Program-made: the position numbers and the translations under genes
The notes under the pieces: model-generated
What the model saw: only the letters and a program-made list of their open reading frames with translations
Databases searched by the model: none
Told to the model about the DNA's origin: nothing
Shown: positions 30,964-42,079 of the stretch, piece by piece
Position numbering within the stretch: the stretch's first letter is position 1
Layout: each line of letters starts with the position of its first letter
Assembly: GCF_022539505.1 (NCBI RefSeq)
Contig: NC_061514.1
Coordinates: forward strand, 335,031,090-335,095,089
Direction: 5' to 3'
Length of the DNA stretch: 64,000 bases
Origin: Lolium rigidum
Lineage: Eukaryota > Streptophyta > Magnoliopsida > Poales > Poaceae

Positions 30964-33900
30964 ATGGCGACGCCGGCGGACGGCGCCGCGTACTGGCTGC
31001 GGTGGGAGGTGTTCGCGTGCGGCGCGCTCATCGCGGTCCCCACGGCGCTCGCCGCCGCGCTGCTGCCGCGGCTGCGGAGGCCCGTGCCGCCGCTCCGCGC
31101 CACCGACCTCTGGGTGCCCTGCTGGTCGCGCCTCCACCCGGCCTGGCTCCTCGCCTACCGCGCCTTCGCGCTCGCCGCCGCCGCCGCGCTGCTCGGCCGC
31201 AACGTCGCGTCCCACGGCCTCACCGTCTTCTTCTTCTACACGCAGTACGCTTCCTCCTCCTCCTCATCTGTTCTTCAATTAAATTTGCCCATACACATCG
31301 TTCACACATACACTGGCCTGTGCACCTACAATGTGGTTTCCGTTGACCAGCTGCAATTGATTGTCCACTCAATGCTTCGTCGTGTCCAAAATACAAATAC
31401 ATGTACTAGTACACATGAAGAGTGAGTTCCCGCAGTTGTAATTTACGTTCGTCCTGTTTTCCTTCGCGGAATTGCGCAAGGTTTTCACTTGTTTTCATAC
31501 TAGTATATGTCACAAATACACCTTAAATTGAACCCGCACCTGACACACTGCAACCATTGGAACGCTACATCGTGGCGAGGAGCATCCCGGCTTAATTAGT
31601 GACCCTCTTCACAAGCCATAACATTTTCTTAATTGTGGATACGAGGAGCGCGGTATCTAGCTAGAAGTCGCCCTCGTAGAGACAGCCACTTTTGTGCGTC
31701 CATGACATTTGCGCTGCCGGAGCGCCACGCTTGTTCATATTGGTGTGTTTGGTTTGAGGTCAAGCCAACCTCAAAATTTGGGTGAAGGTTTTGCTAGCCC
31801 ATGTTTTGGCTAAATTAGGCAGGAAAAGCCAACTCATCTGGGCTGAATTGGGCATGCAAAATTCTAGCAATGCAAAAGCAAGAACCAAAATTATGATCGT
31901 GACCAAAAAAATTGGTAGGTTTGATTTCGGACACAAACCAAAACATACACCCTAAGTATACCACTGAATGAAGTTCACCAGCATCCATATCTTTTTCCTG
32001 CTAGATAAACCTAAAAGTGTCTTTCTTCCGGTGTTGAGCATGGTGCCCTTTTTACCCCACATAAACCCTTTTTACCCCGCAAAATATACTTGTTCTGTTG
32101 CTTGTTTCTTAACTGCTGTCTGACTAGTTTTTCTTTCCCAAATTGGCTTTGCAGGTGGACCTTTTTATTAGTCACCATATATTTTGCGGTATGCCCTCTG
32201 CCTCTTACAAGTTGTAACTATCATGGAAGAAGTTGTATATGCAGTCGTGCACAATTATGCACACCTTGTCTGTTCTGAATGCGCTTATGTATTGATTTGA
32301 ATTTTCTTACCACGCCTTCATTATTTTTTCTGTAGTTGGCGACTGCTATATCTGCTCATGGATGTTGGGTGTACTCAAAGAAAGCCTCGAGAAAAGCTGA
32401 TGAATCCCATGGTTTTCTTAATGTTGATGTCGAAAACCGTGACCTTTCTGGACAAAGTAAAAGAGATGAGATAGACAAGGTGAAAAGCTATTATGAAGAA
32501 ATAGCAAATGAGAAAAGAGCTGCGTTCTGGGGACATTGCATGCAAATCATCTACCAGGTTTGAACCAATTCTCCTTATAAGCTTGCATTTACAGGCAGTT
32601 ATCACTTATCAGTAGTTATGTTAATCCAAGTATCCAACCAGTATTGGTTGTAGGAATATACACCATGGTAAAACTTGATGGAAATATGTCGCATTTGATA
32701 TTAAGTGCATGTAACGAGCTGTGGCGTTGTCATCCAGCTATTTGCTTTAGAGTTCAGACAATGCAGCTTCCACTACCATGGCTTTCTTTTATGCTTTTCC
32801 ATGCTATGTCATGTGATTCAGTAGCTGACTCGAATTTTGACAATGCAAATTACTGTGTTTTGGCTCAACCATTTTTGTTTCACCTTTGTATCTTCCTACT
32901 CGCCTTCCCTAAAACCTATTCATCCGCACAACGGCACAAGGGATACTGAGCTCTGCTATGGTGTTGTCTGATATTCTGAATTGACCTATGTTGTTGTCTG
33001 ATAATATATTTATCCTCTTATAGGCTAGTGCAGGAGCGACAATGTTGACTGATGTGACATTCTGGGGACTCCTTGTGCCATTCTTTTACCGTAATAAGTT
33101 CGGGCTTGCCCTGGTATGTGACCACTCCAGGATGTGTATGATAATTTCATATTCTGCTTGCATAGTAAACACTAACAAGCCTCTATTGTCAACATTTTAA
33201 CTACCTGGTACAGCTTTTAGTTTTAGGGTCCCTTATTTATTTTCAGTTTTATATCTGTCAGGTACACTGAGTGATAAGACCAATAGTACAAGCTGACTGA
33301 CATCCATGTTTTTGAATTTGATTGTTATGAATGGATTAGCTTCTGCTATCTTTTGTTGCACCAAATTTACTGCTTTGAAGATACTGACTTATGTATTGCT
33401 ATGTTGTGTTAACCTTTTCAAATTTCGTACAGGTCACTGACGGCATGCACTCTCTTAATTTTGTTTTTCTACTCATCGACACACTTCTCAACAATATGGT
33501 AAGTAACTTACAGCTCATATTGCTCTGCCTTTTGTGTTAGTTCATTTAGTTATTTCTTCAGTTTGACGTTTGTGTTTTTCAGCCTTTTCCCTGGTACCGC
33601 ATTGCTTTCTTCGTATTCTGGAGCTGCTCCTATGTAACCTTCCAGTGGGTCCTGCATGCTTCCCAGGCTTTATCCTGGTAGGTCCTCTTCCCCCTCCCTT
33701 CTATTTACTTGATAAAACCGAGTTCAGTGGAATGTCTTCAATTTACCGTTTTGTAACTCAGATGTATGTTTATATTCAATTAAACACGTATACCCTAGAT
33801 CCCGCTGACATCATAAGAAGAAAAACAGAAATCGCTGTTGTAAATTCAGACAGAAGTAGAAAATAAAATAGTTCAGTAAATAAAATAAAATACTATGTGC

Positions 33901-34554
33901 TGGACTTATCTGAGGTTGTGTGCAACTTTCCTGAATTGGTTATAATGTGCTCTGCCATTACATGTGAGACAGTTTATCCAAGAGACTTGTCTTGGACATA
34001 TACTTATGGTGTGTCGTGTGTGTGTGCGCGTGTGCGGCTATGCTCTGAACTGCTATAATAGCCTCCTTCTTACCAAAACTTAATTTTGTTGGACAGATAA
34101 TAGAAATCGGTATGCTCTAATTTGCTTTAACAAAAAATTATTGTGTTTTAATTAGTGCGAGAGTACCACTAATATCTCGTATGCTCATGTACACCAGTTC
34201 AGTAGCTTGCTTTTCGAATTTGGGCAAATGTATTGTTACACACTCCAAGTTTCATTTACTTCTACTTGTATGTTTGATGATGGAGTTATGTTACTATCTT
34301 CAGGTGGCCTTACCCATTTCTCGACCTTGCATCGTCCGGGGCTCCTCTGTGGTATGTGCTTCTATCGCCTCAGTTCACGTTAACACCATCCGTCGACTAT
34401 GAAAATCCTCATAGCAACATTGATTTGGTGCAGGTACCTCGGCATGGCCATTGCTCATGTTCCTTGCTTCACTCTATACTGGTTGGTCGTCAAGGGGAAG
34501 CAGGCTTACTTCCCAAGGCTGTTCCCTCGTGCTTGTGTGAGAACAAGTAACTAG
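30964..34554 (+). CDS. Multi-membrane-span protein, rolling-stone-like plant family (318 residues, 8 exons)
   Basis: Exons 30964-31244, 32155-32188, 32336-32557, 33024-33113, 33433-33498, 33583-33677, 34304-34351 and 34434-34554 join in frame with GT/AG borders and yield 318 residues. Hydrophobic spans are visible at about 16-36, 62-80, 92-112, after the charged loop (about 120-178) in 'ATMLTDVTFWGLLVPFFYR', then 'SLNFVFLLIDTLLNNM', 'WYRIAFFVFWSCSYVTFQWV' and 'YLGMAIAHVPCFTLYWLVV'. 'TDVTFWGLLVPF', 'DGMHSLNFVFLLIDTLLN' and the short C-terminal tail match the conserved plant membrane family related to animal rolling stone (FAR-17a/AIG1-like fold). Function in plants is unknown. Intron 1 carries a Tourist-like MITE. 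The first exon is very GC-rich, and the ATG is the first in frame after the leader. Confidence 0.85.
31742..31952. mobile_element. Tourist-like MITE in intron 1
   Basis: Left end GGTGTGTTTGGTTTGA and right end, read on minus, GGGTGTATGTTTTGGTTTG form imperfect terminal inverted repeats about 210 bp apart. TAA follows the right end; a matching TAA/TTA on the left is not evident. It lies inside the first intron of the rolling-stone-like gene, far from both splice sites. Confidence 0.6.
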
Positions 34555-35183
34555 ATCCTGCATCTAATCATCGACCATATGTGCAATAGGATGTAGTATA
34601 TCACGTATGTAACTAGAGAGAGTAATTATTTCCACGCTTGATAGCTCCCAAGTGTGTTCTTGTATAGCCGGCTGAATTCCGAAATCCATTGGAATTACAA
34701 ATACTTTGATCAATGAAATGAAATGAAATGCAGAGGAGATTGTAACAAAGCCTCCTCCTTGTTCTCTATCAAGTGTTATCAGATGTTGGAAGCCGTTTGT
34801 TTTGTATGCCACACAGGATTGTTGGCATGAACGATGTAGAACAAAATCTGTTGTTCTTGCGATTGTTTTCTCTGCCAGTTCATTTGATCACAGCGAATCC
34901 AGTGAAGCATAACTGCATCAGAGGGAGGCGTAGACTGAGACCAGTTATAACCAACAGCATAACAATGTCGCAATTCCTTGCATACTCTAAGTTACACCGA
35001 TTAAGCCACATCGTTGATGTGGATATGCTAATCTATATTCACATTCAAGATCTTGTCACGAGCTGCTACCAATTAGCGAAACGAGGGGTAGTAGTAGATA
35101 AATAAACGAGCTCCTCATCAAAACATGATGACTAATGCAAGTTGCTGCATCTCAATCACCGGAGCAATTCACGACGCCGCCGC
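34555..35183. other. Intergenic region between convergent genes
   Basis: Holds the 3' UTR of the rolling-stone-like gene, with polyadenylation-like AATGAAATGAAATGAAATG near 34713, and then AT-rich spacer up to the stop of the minus-strand gene. No other feature seen. Confidence 0.5.
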
Positions 35184-35670
35184 TCACAATCTCTGCTTGT
35201 CGCCGCCGGTCGTCGCCCTGCCGGAAGACGAGGCCATCCTCTTCATGAAATCGGTGATTGCGTCGGCGTAATTCGGCCCGGTTTGCAGCCGCACCAGGTT
35301 GGTCCGGTAGGGTATCAGTATGGCCTTGAGCCCTGCACACACGCATCAGCGAAGAAGCAATTCAATTCAGTACTATGCAAATGCAGATATATTAGACGAG
35401 AATTGGGGCAGAAATCAGAGTCGAGATTTCAGACCGAAGAGGCACATGGATCGGTAGTATGCGGCGGCGGCGACGCCGTCGAGTGCGGGCGTCTTGCGGC
35501 TGCCCTGGAGGCATCGGAGGAAGGCGAGGTCGGCGCGGAGCAGCTGCGCCTGGTCGTGCGTGTCGTAGGCCATGTCGTGGCAGTAGCAGCAGAAGTCGAG
35601 GTGGTCTGCGGGGCGGCGGTCCCAGAGCACGGAGCCCTGCTCCTTGCCGCTGGACCAGTTGGGCCCGCAG
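35184..35670 (-). CDS. Phospholipase A2-like protein, 3' part (two exons visible)
   Basis: Exon 35670-35435 runs into the N gap; exon 35332-35184 is the last, ending in TGA. Borders are GT (35434-35433) and AG (35334-35333), and the join keeps frame ('MCLFGLKAILIPYRTNLVRL'). The first visible part contains 'CGPNWSSGK' and 'HLDFCCYCHDMAYDTHDQ', which matches the Cys-Cys-x-x-His-Asp active-site pattern of the PLA2 superfamily (His-Asp pair), followed by 'LLRADLAFLRCLQG'. The C-terminus 'DFMKRMASSSGRATTGGDKQ' is hydrophilic. Family members release fatty acid from the sn-2 position of phospholipids with Ca2+. The N-terminal exon(s), including any signal peptide, are in or beyond the gap. The gene may also be cut by transposon DNA on the far side. 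Confidence 0.78.
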
Positions 35671-35770
35671 NNNNNNNNNNNNNNNNNNNNNNNNNNNNNN
35701 NNNNNNNNNNNNNNNNNNNNNNNNNNNNNNNNNNNNNNNNNNNNNNNNNNNNNNNNNNNNNNNNNNNNNN
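35671..35770. other. Assembly gap of 100 N (true size larger)
   Basis: Sequence right of the gap begins inside an LTR at a point equal to position 40839 of the 3' LTR. At least ~1.2 kb of 5' LTR is therefore missing here, in addition to the rest of the phospholipase gene and any transposon DNA between them. Confidence 0.97.
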
Positions 35771-36292
35771 CTCCGGCATTGAGGGTTCGTGTAATCCTAC
35801 GCAATGTGTTCATCATCCAACATGAGTGTAGAGTATGCATTTATCTATTCCGTTATGTGATCAATGTTGAGAGTGTCCACTAGTGAAAGTGTAATCCCTA
35901 GGCCTTGTTCCTAAATATCGCTATCGCCGCTTGTTTACCGTTTTACTCGCGTTACTACCGCTGTGTTACTACCGCCGCGTTACTACTCGCTTGTTTATCG
36001 TCCCGGGCAAAGCACTTTTCTCGGTGCCGTTGCTACTACTTATTCATACCACCCGTATTTCACTATCTCTTCGCCGAACTAGTGCACCTATTAGGTGTGT
36101 TGGGGACACAAGAGACTTCTTGCTTTGTGGTTGCAGTGGTTGCATGAGAGGGATATCTTTGACCTCTTCCTCCCCGAGTTCGATAAACCTTGGGTGATCC
36201 ACTTAAGGGAAAACTTGCCGCTGTTCTACAAACCTCTCGCTCTTGGAGGCCCAACACTCGTCTACAAGAAAGGAGTGGGAACGTAGACATCA
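35771..36292 (+). repeat. 5' LTR, 3' third only
   Basis: Aligns with 40839-41355 with only about seven substitutions plus several 1-2 base indels such as CTCG versus CCG. The low divergence points to a fairly recent insertion, though indels may partly be sequence errors. Confidence 0.92.
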
Positions 36293-36458
36293 AGCTATTT
36301 TCTCGGCGCCGTTGCCGGGAGGAAAGGTAAAAAGGCACTCATACTCCGGTTCCGTGTAACAGTACTTTTCTCGGCGCCATTGTGTTTGTGCTCGAAGATA
36401 TTTCCTTTAGATCCCGCAATTGCATCTTTTTGTTTCTTGTTTACACTAGTTGGGCATA

Positions 36459-37199
36459 ATGGACAACAATGAGCTTCTTATTCTATTTCCCGATTTAAAA
36501 CATGGATTGTTTGATGCGAAAATTAAAAAACCTATGAAATCTTATTTGCATGCCGGTAGTAATATTAGTATGAACGCTTTGAACACCATTGTTGATAATG
36601 ATATAGAAAGTTCTAAGCTTGGGGAAGCCGGTTTTCATGATCTTTTTAGTCCCCCAAGCATTGAGGAGAAAATTTTCTTTGATGATACTTTGCCTCCTAT
36701 TTCTGATGATTATAATGATAGTGGTCTTTTGGTACAACCTACTATGGAGAGTAAATTTTATTGTGATTATACTATGCCTCCTACACTTGATGAGAATAAT
36801 AATGATAGCTACTTTGTTGAATTTGCTCCCATTACAACTAATAAAATTGATTATGCTTATGTTGGGAGTAGGAATAATTTTATGCATGAGACTCATGATA
36901 AAAATGCTTTATGTGATGGTTATATTGTTGAGTTTTCTCATGACACTACTGAAAGTTATTATGAGAGAGGAAAATATGGTTGTAGAAATTTTCATGTTAC
37001 TAAAATGCCTCTCTATGTGCTGAAATTTTTAATGCTACGCTTGTTTTATCTTCCTATGCTTGTTACTTTGCTCTTCATGAACTTGTTTATTTACAAGATT
37101 CCTATGCATAGGAAACATGTTAGGCTTAAATGTGTTTTGAATTTGCCTCTTGATGCTCTCTTTTGCTTCACATACTATCTCTTGCGAGTGCATCATTAA
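36459..37199 (+). CDS. Uncharacterised retrotransposon-borne ORF (246 residues)
   Basis: The ATG at 36459 opens 246 codons with no stop, AT-rich codon use (unlike the GC-rich host genes) and no match I know to gag or pol. The N-terminal two thirds are acidic and Asn-rich ('DNDIESSKLGEAGFHDLF', 'TMPPTLDENNNDSYFVEF', 'KNALCDGYIVEFSHDTTE'). The last ~70 residues are hydrophobic with possible membrane spans ('LPMLVTLLFMNLFIYKI', 'PLDALFCFTYYLL'). Similar frames recur in wheat retroelement sequence to my recollection, but no function is established. It is placed directly after the primer site where gag normally starts. Confidence 0.55.
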   Translation: MDNNELLILFPDLKHGLFDAKIKKPMKSYLHAGSNISMNALNTIVDNDIESSKLGEAGFHDLFSPPSIEEKIFFDDTLPPISDDYNDSGLLVQPTMESKFYCDYTMPPTLDENNNDSYFVEFAPITTNKIDYAYVGSRNNFMHETHDKNALCDGYIVEFSHDTTESYYERGKYGCRNFHVTKMPLYVLKFLMLRLFYLPMLVTLLFMNLFIYKIPMHRKHVRLKCVLNLPLDALFCFTYYLLRVHH

Positions 37200-37815
37200 A
37201 ACTGCTGAGCCCATCTTAATGGCTATAAAGAAAAGAACTTCTTGGGAGATAACCCATGTGTTATTTTGCTACAGTACTTTGTTTTATATTTGTGTCTTGG
37301 AAGTTGTTTACTACTGTAGCAACCTCTCCTTATCATGTTTTTGTGCCAAGTAAAGTCTCTATGGTAAAGTTGATGCTAGATTTGGATTGCTGCGCAGTAA
37401 ACAGCATTGCCGTCTGTCACGAATCTGGGTCTAATTCTCTGTAGGTAACTCAGAAAATTATGCCAATTTACGTGAGTGATCCTCAGATATGTACGCAACT
37501 TTCATTAGTTTTGAGTTTTTCCATTTGAGCAAGTCTGGTGCCATTTTAAAATTCGTCTTTACGGACTGTTCTGTTTTTGACAGATTCTGCCTTTTATTTC
37601 GCATTGCTTCTTTCGCCGTGTTGGGTGGATTTCTTTGTTCCATTACCTTCCAGTAGCTTTGAGCAATGTCCAGAAGTGTTAAGAATGATTGTGTCACCTC
37701 TGAACATGTGAGTTTTTGATTATGCACTAACCCTCTAATGAGTTTGCTTAAAGTTTGGTGTGGAAGAAGTTTTCAAGGGTCAAGAGAGGAGGATGATATA
37801 CTATGATCAAGGAGA

Positions 37816-37925
37816 GTGAAAGCTCTAAGCTTGGGGATGCCCCGGTGGTTCACTCCTGCATATTTCAAGAAGACTCAAGCGTCTAAGCTTGGGGATGCCC
37901 AAGGCATCCCCTTCTTCATCGACAA
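37816..37925 (+). repeat. PPT-like motif repeated inside the retrotransposon
   Basis: 'CTAAGCTTGGGGATGCCC' occurs twice (about 37828 and 37890), the second followed by 'AAGGCATCCCC', which can fold back on GGGGATGCC. The same 'AAGCTTGGGGATG' forms the purine tract before the 3' LTR (39624-39636). Confidence 0.75.
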
Positions 37926-38769
37926 CATTATCGTGTTCCTCCCCCTGAAACTATATTTTTATTCCGTCACATCTTATGTACTTTACTTGGAGCGTCCGTT
38001 TGTTTGTTTCTATTTTTGTTTGTGTTTGAATAAATTGGATTACATCATTCTTGTGTGGGAGAGAGACACGCTCCGCTGGTTCATATGAACACATGTGTTC
38101 TTAGCTCATAATATTCATGGCGAAGTTTCCTCTTCGTTAAATTGTTATATGGTTGGAATTGGAAAATGATACATGTAGTAATTTGCTATAATATCTTGGG
38201 TAATGTGATACTTGGCAATTGTTGTGCTCATGTTTAAGCTCTTGCATCATATACTTTGCACCCATTAATGAAGAAATACATAGAGCATGCTAAAATTTGG
38301 TTTGCATAATTGGTCTCTCTAAGGTCTAGATAATTTCTAGTAAGGTGTTTGAACAACAAGGAAGACAATGTATAGTCTTATAATGCTTGTAATATGTCTT
38401 TTATGTGAGTTTTGCTGTACTAGTTCATACTTGTGTTTGTTTCAAACAACCTTGCTAGCCTAAACCTTGTATCGAGAGGGAATACTTCTCATGCATCCAA
38501 ATCCTTGAGCCAAACAACACTATGCCATTTGTGTCCACCATACCTACCTACTACATGGTATTTCCTGCCATTCCAAAGTAAATTGCTTGAGTGCTACCTT
38601 TAAACAATTCAAAATTTATCACCTCTGATTTGTGTCAATGTTTTATAGCTCATGAGGAAGTATGTGGTGTTTATCTTTCAATCTTGTTGGGCAACTTTCA
38701 CCAATGGACTAGTGGCTTCATCCGCTTATCCAATAATTTTGCAAAAAGAGCCGGCAATGGGATTCCCGA

Positions 38770-38995
38770 TCCCAAATTAATTAACAAAAATAGACACTCC
38801 TCCATGGTATGTGATTGTTGGACGGCACCCGAAGGATTCGGTTAGCCATGGCTTGTGTAAGCAAAGGTTGGGAGGAGTGTCATCATAATAAAACTAAAAT
38901 AAAAAGGCACTCCTTCATGGTATGAGATTGTTGGCAGGCACCCGAGGGTTCGGTTAGCCATGGTTTGTGAAAGAAAGGTTGGAAGGAGTGCCATC
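38770..38995 (+). repeat. Two-copy ~115-bp direct repeat in the retrotransposon
   Basis: 'GACACTCCTCCATGGTATG', 'TCGGTTAGCCATGG' and 'GGTTGGGAGGAGTG' recur in order in the second copy as 'GGCACTCCTTCATGGTATG', 'TCGGTTAGCCATGG' and 'GGTTGGAAGGAGTG'. Each copy also begins and ends with complementary ACTCCT and AGGAGT, so each can form a hairpin. Confidence 0.85.
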
Positions 38996-39637
38996 CAAAA
39001 ATAAAATAAAATGGGAGCCGCTCTTTGAAGGTTTGTCTGGCAAGGGGGTTAGAGTACCCGCTACCATTCGTTGACAACAACATACACCTCTCAAAACTTT
39101 ATTTTTATGCTCTCTTTATGTTTTCAAAATCAAAGCTCTAGCACAAATATAGCAATCGATGCTTTCCTCTTTGAAGGACCATTCTTTTACTTTTATGTTG
39201 AGTCAGTTCACCTATTTCTCTCCACCTCAAGAAGCAAACACTTGTGTGAACTTTGCATTGATTCTTACATATTTGCATATTGCATTTGTTATATTGCTTT
39301 GCATTGACAATTATCCATGAGATATATATGTTATAAGTTGAAAGCAACCGCTGAAACTTCATCTTCTTTTGTGTTGCTTCAATGCCTCTACTTTAAATTA
39401 TTGCTTTATGAGTTAACTTTTATGCAAGACTTATTGATGCTTGTCTTGAAGTACTATTCATGAAAAGTCTTTGCTTTATGATTCACTTGTTTACTCATGT
39501 CATTACCATTGTTTTGATCGCTGCATTCATTACATATTTTTACAATATGATCAAGTTTATGATGGCATGTCACTCAAGAAATTATCTTTATTATCGTTTT
39601 ACCTGCTCGGGACGAGCAGAACTAAGCTTGGGGATGT

Positions 39638-41355
39638 TGATACGTCTCCGACGTATCGATAATTTCTTATGCTCTATGCCATATTATTGATGATATCTAC
39701 ATGTTTTATGCACACTTTATGTCATATTCGTGCATTTTTCGGAACTAACCTATTAACAAGATGCCGAAGTGCCGCTTCATTGTTCTGCTGTTTTTGGTTT
39801 CGTAAATCCTAGTAACGAAATATTCTCGAATCGGACGAAATCAAGACCCGTGTTCCTATTTTTCCCGGAAGCATCCGGAACACCCGAGAGCCGCCGGAGG
39901 GGGGCATGTGGACCCCAGATGATAGGGCGGCGCGGCCTGGGCCCTGGCCGCGCCGCCATATGGTGTGGCCCCCCTGTTAGCCCTCCTGCGCCGCCTCTTC
40001 GCCTATATAAAGCCTCCGTCGCAAAAACCCTGAGGCGGAGAACCACGATACGGAAAACCTTCCAGAGCCGCCGCCATCGCGAAGCCAAGATCTGGGGGAC
40101 AGGAGTCTCTGTTCCGGCACCCTGCCGGAGCGGGGAAGTGCCCCGGAAGGCTTCTCCATCGACACCGCTGCCATCTCCACCGCCATCTTCATCACCGCCG
40201 TCTGCTCCCATGAGGAGGGAGTAGTTCTCCATCGAGGCTCGGGGCTGTACCGGTAGCTATGTGGTTCATCTCTCTCCTATGTACTTCAATACAATAATCT
40301 CATGAGCTGCCTTACATGATTGAGATTCATATGATGATGCTTGTAATCTAGATGTCATTATGCTAGTCAAGTGAGTTTTACTTATGTGATCTCCGGAGAC
40401 TCCTTGTCCCACGTGTGTAAAGGTGACAAGTGTGTGCACCGTGTGGGTCTCTTAGGCTATATTTCACAGAATACTTATTCACTCGTTGAATGGCATAGTG
40501 AGGTGCTTATTTATATCTCTTTATGATTGCAATGTGTTTGTATCACAATTTATCTATGTGCTACTCTAGCAATGTTATTAAAGTAGTTTTATTCCTCCCG
40601 CACGTGTGCAAAGGTGACAAGTGTGTGCACCGTGTTAGTACTTGGTTTATGCTATGATCATGATCTCTTGTAGATTGCGAAGTTAACTATTGCTATGATA
40701 ATATTGATGTGATCTATTCCTCCTACATATGCATGAAGGTGACAGTGTGCATGCTATGCTATTACTTGGTTTAGTCTTTTGATCTATCTTACACTAAAGG
40801 TTACTAAAATATGAGCATTATTGTGGAGCTTGTTAACTCCGGCATTGAGGGTTCGTGTAATCCTACGCAATGTGTTCATCATCCAACAAGAGTGTAGAGT
40901 ATGCATTTATCTATTCTGTTATGTGATCAATGTTGAGAGTGTCCACTAGTGAAAGTGTAATCCCTAGGCCTTGTTCCTAAATATCGCTATCGTCGCTTGT
41001 TTACTCGTTTTACCGCGTTACTACCGCTCGTGTTACTACCGCCGCGTTACTACCGCTTGTTTATCGTCCCGGGCAAAGCACTTTTCCGGTGCCGTTGCTA
41101 CTACTTATTCATACCACCCGTATTTCACTATCTCTTCGCCGAACTAGTGCACCTATTAGGTGTGTTGGGGACACAAGAGACTTCTTGCTTTGTGGTTGCA
41201 GTGGTTGCATGAGAGGGATATCTTTGACCTCTTCCTCCCTGAGTTCGATAAACCTTGGGTGATCCACTTAAGGGAAAACTTGCTGCTGTTCTACAAACCT
41301 CTGCTCTTGGAGGCCCAACACTGTCTACAGGAAAGGAGGGGGAACGTAGACATCA
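39638..41355 (+). repeat. 3' LTR, complete (1718 bp)
   Basis: TGATACGTCTCC...GTAGACATCA. A promoter-like TATATAAA at 40004-40011 is followed by 'GGTGACAAGTGTGTGCACCG' repeats (40422 and 40612). A related solo LTR lies in opposite orientation at 45813-47308. Confidence 0.93.
40004..40011 (+). promoter_or_regulatory. LTR TATA box
   Basis: TATATAAA about 370 bp into the LTR, preceded by GC-rich sequence and followed by 'GCCTCCGTCGC'. The equivalent element, TATATAAA on minus, is conserved in the solo LTR at 46933-46940. Confidence 0.7.
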
Positions 41356-41981
41356 CGGCGCTCCGGGAGGAGGAGGAGCGTCGTGCCGCGCTCCTGGCGG
41401 AGGAGGAGCGCCGGGCCGCGCTCCGGGCGGAGGAGGAGGAGCAGCTCCGCAAGGAGTGCGCGCGGAGGGCGCGACTGCGCAGGCCGGCGAGCCCGCCGAA
41501 CCCGCTCTCCGGCTGGGAAAGGGCGCAGTGGTCGCCCTGGCCGGAGTCTCCGCCGCCCTCCGGCGTTTCTAGCCGGAACAGCGTCTCGCCGCCGGGGGGC
41601 CTCGTCGTCATCGACGCCGACGACGACGAGTACTACTGGGGGTAGTACTGCCGGCGGCCACCGCCTGCTCGCAAACCCTGGCTAGGGTTTTTTTTTTAGT
41701 TTAAAGCCCATATAGGGCTTTCTTTTGTGTAAAAATTGCCCAAAATAGGGCTAAGTTTAATTACCAAGTAGTTTAAATTTATGTTTTGTTGTTTTTCCTT
41801 TTTCATTTTGATTTTTGTTTCATTTATTTCATATGCGCTGCGTTCGCGCGTTGGGCGCAGCGCGCGACCCAAACGGACACGCGGACGCGGGCCGCTGTCC
41901 GCGTGTCCGGGCGGCCACGCAAACGGCCCAAAACGGACGGCCCAGCGCCCGTCCGTTTGGGTCAGCCGGTTGGAGATGCCC
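41356..41981 (+). mobile_element. Right part of a DNA transposon interrupted by the LTR element
   Basis: The frame continues from the LTR junction as 'REEEERRAALLAEEERRAAL', then 'RPASPPNPLSGWERAQWSP', and ends 'VVIDADDDEYYWG' with TAG at 41643-41645: a Glu/Arg-rich coiled coil with an acidic tail. After it come a GC-rich stretch with inverted pieces ('CAAACGGACACGCGGACGCG', 'CGTCCGTTTGGGTC') and the terminus 'CCGGTTGGAGATGCCC' followed by TAA (41982-41984). This fits a PIF/Harbinger-type end with a TWA target site. The left half would be in or beyond the gap at 35671. Protein family not recognised. Confidence 0.5.
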
Positions 41982-42079
41982 TAAGTACTCCCTATCCCTA
42001 TGTTACTATCACATCACATATTTCAAGGTAAAATAAGTATGTTACTTCACCTATAATACTAACCACTATAAAGCTAGTA

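Larger units (their letters stand above)
35771..41355 (+). mobile_element. Non-autonomous LTR retrotransposon (Triticeae gypsy-like)
   Basis: 5' LTR remnant 35771-36292, internal region 36293-39637, 3' LTR 39638-41355. LTRs begin TGATACGTCTCC and end GTAGACATCA. After the 5' LTR comes a primer-site region with 'CTCGGCGCCGTTGCCGGGAG'; before the 3' LTR is a purine tract (AAGCTTGGGGATG). The 3.3-kb internal part contains no gag, protease, reverse transcriptase or integrase, only one unrelated open frame. It would have to move with proteins from other elements. The 5-bp target duplication cannot be checked because the left border lies in the gap (CGGCG follows on the right). The family name is not certain. 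Confidence 0.88.

Noticed and set aside
30434..31215. Frames on minus across the GC-rich first exon of the rolling-stone-like gene
   Set aside because: Antisense shadows of a GC-rich exon whose plus-strand product is supported by seven further exons.
39769..40232. 151-codon frames on both strands within the 3' LTR
   Set aside because: The plus frame crosses the LTR promoter region and is not shared intact with the solo LTR; GC-rich LTR sequence explains the openness.
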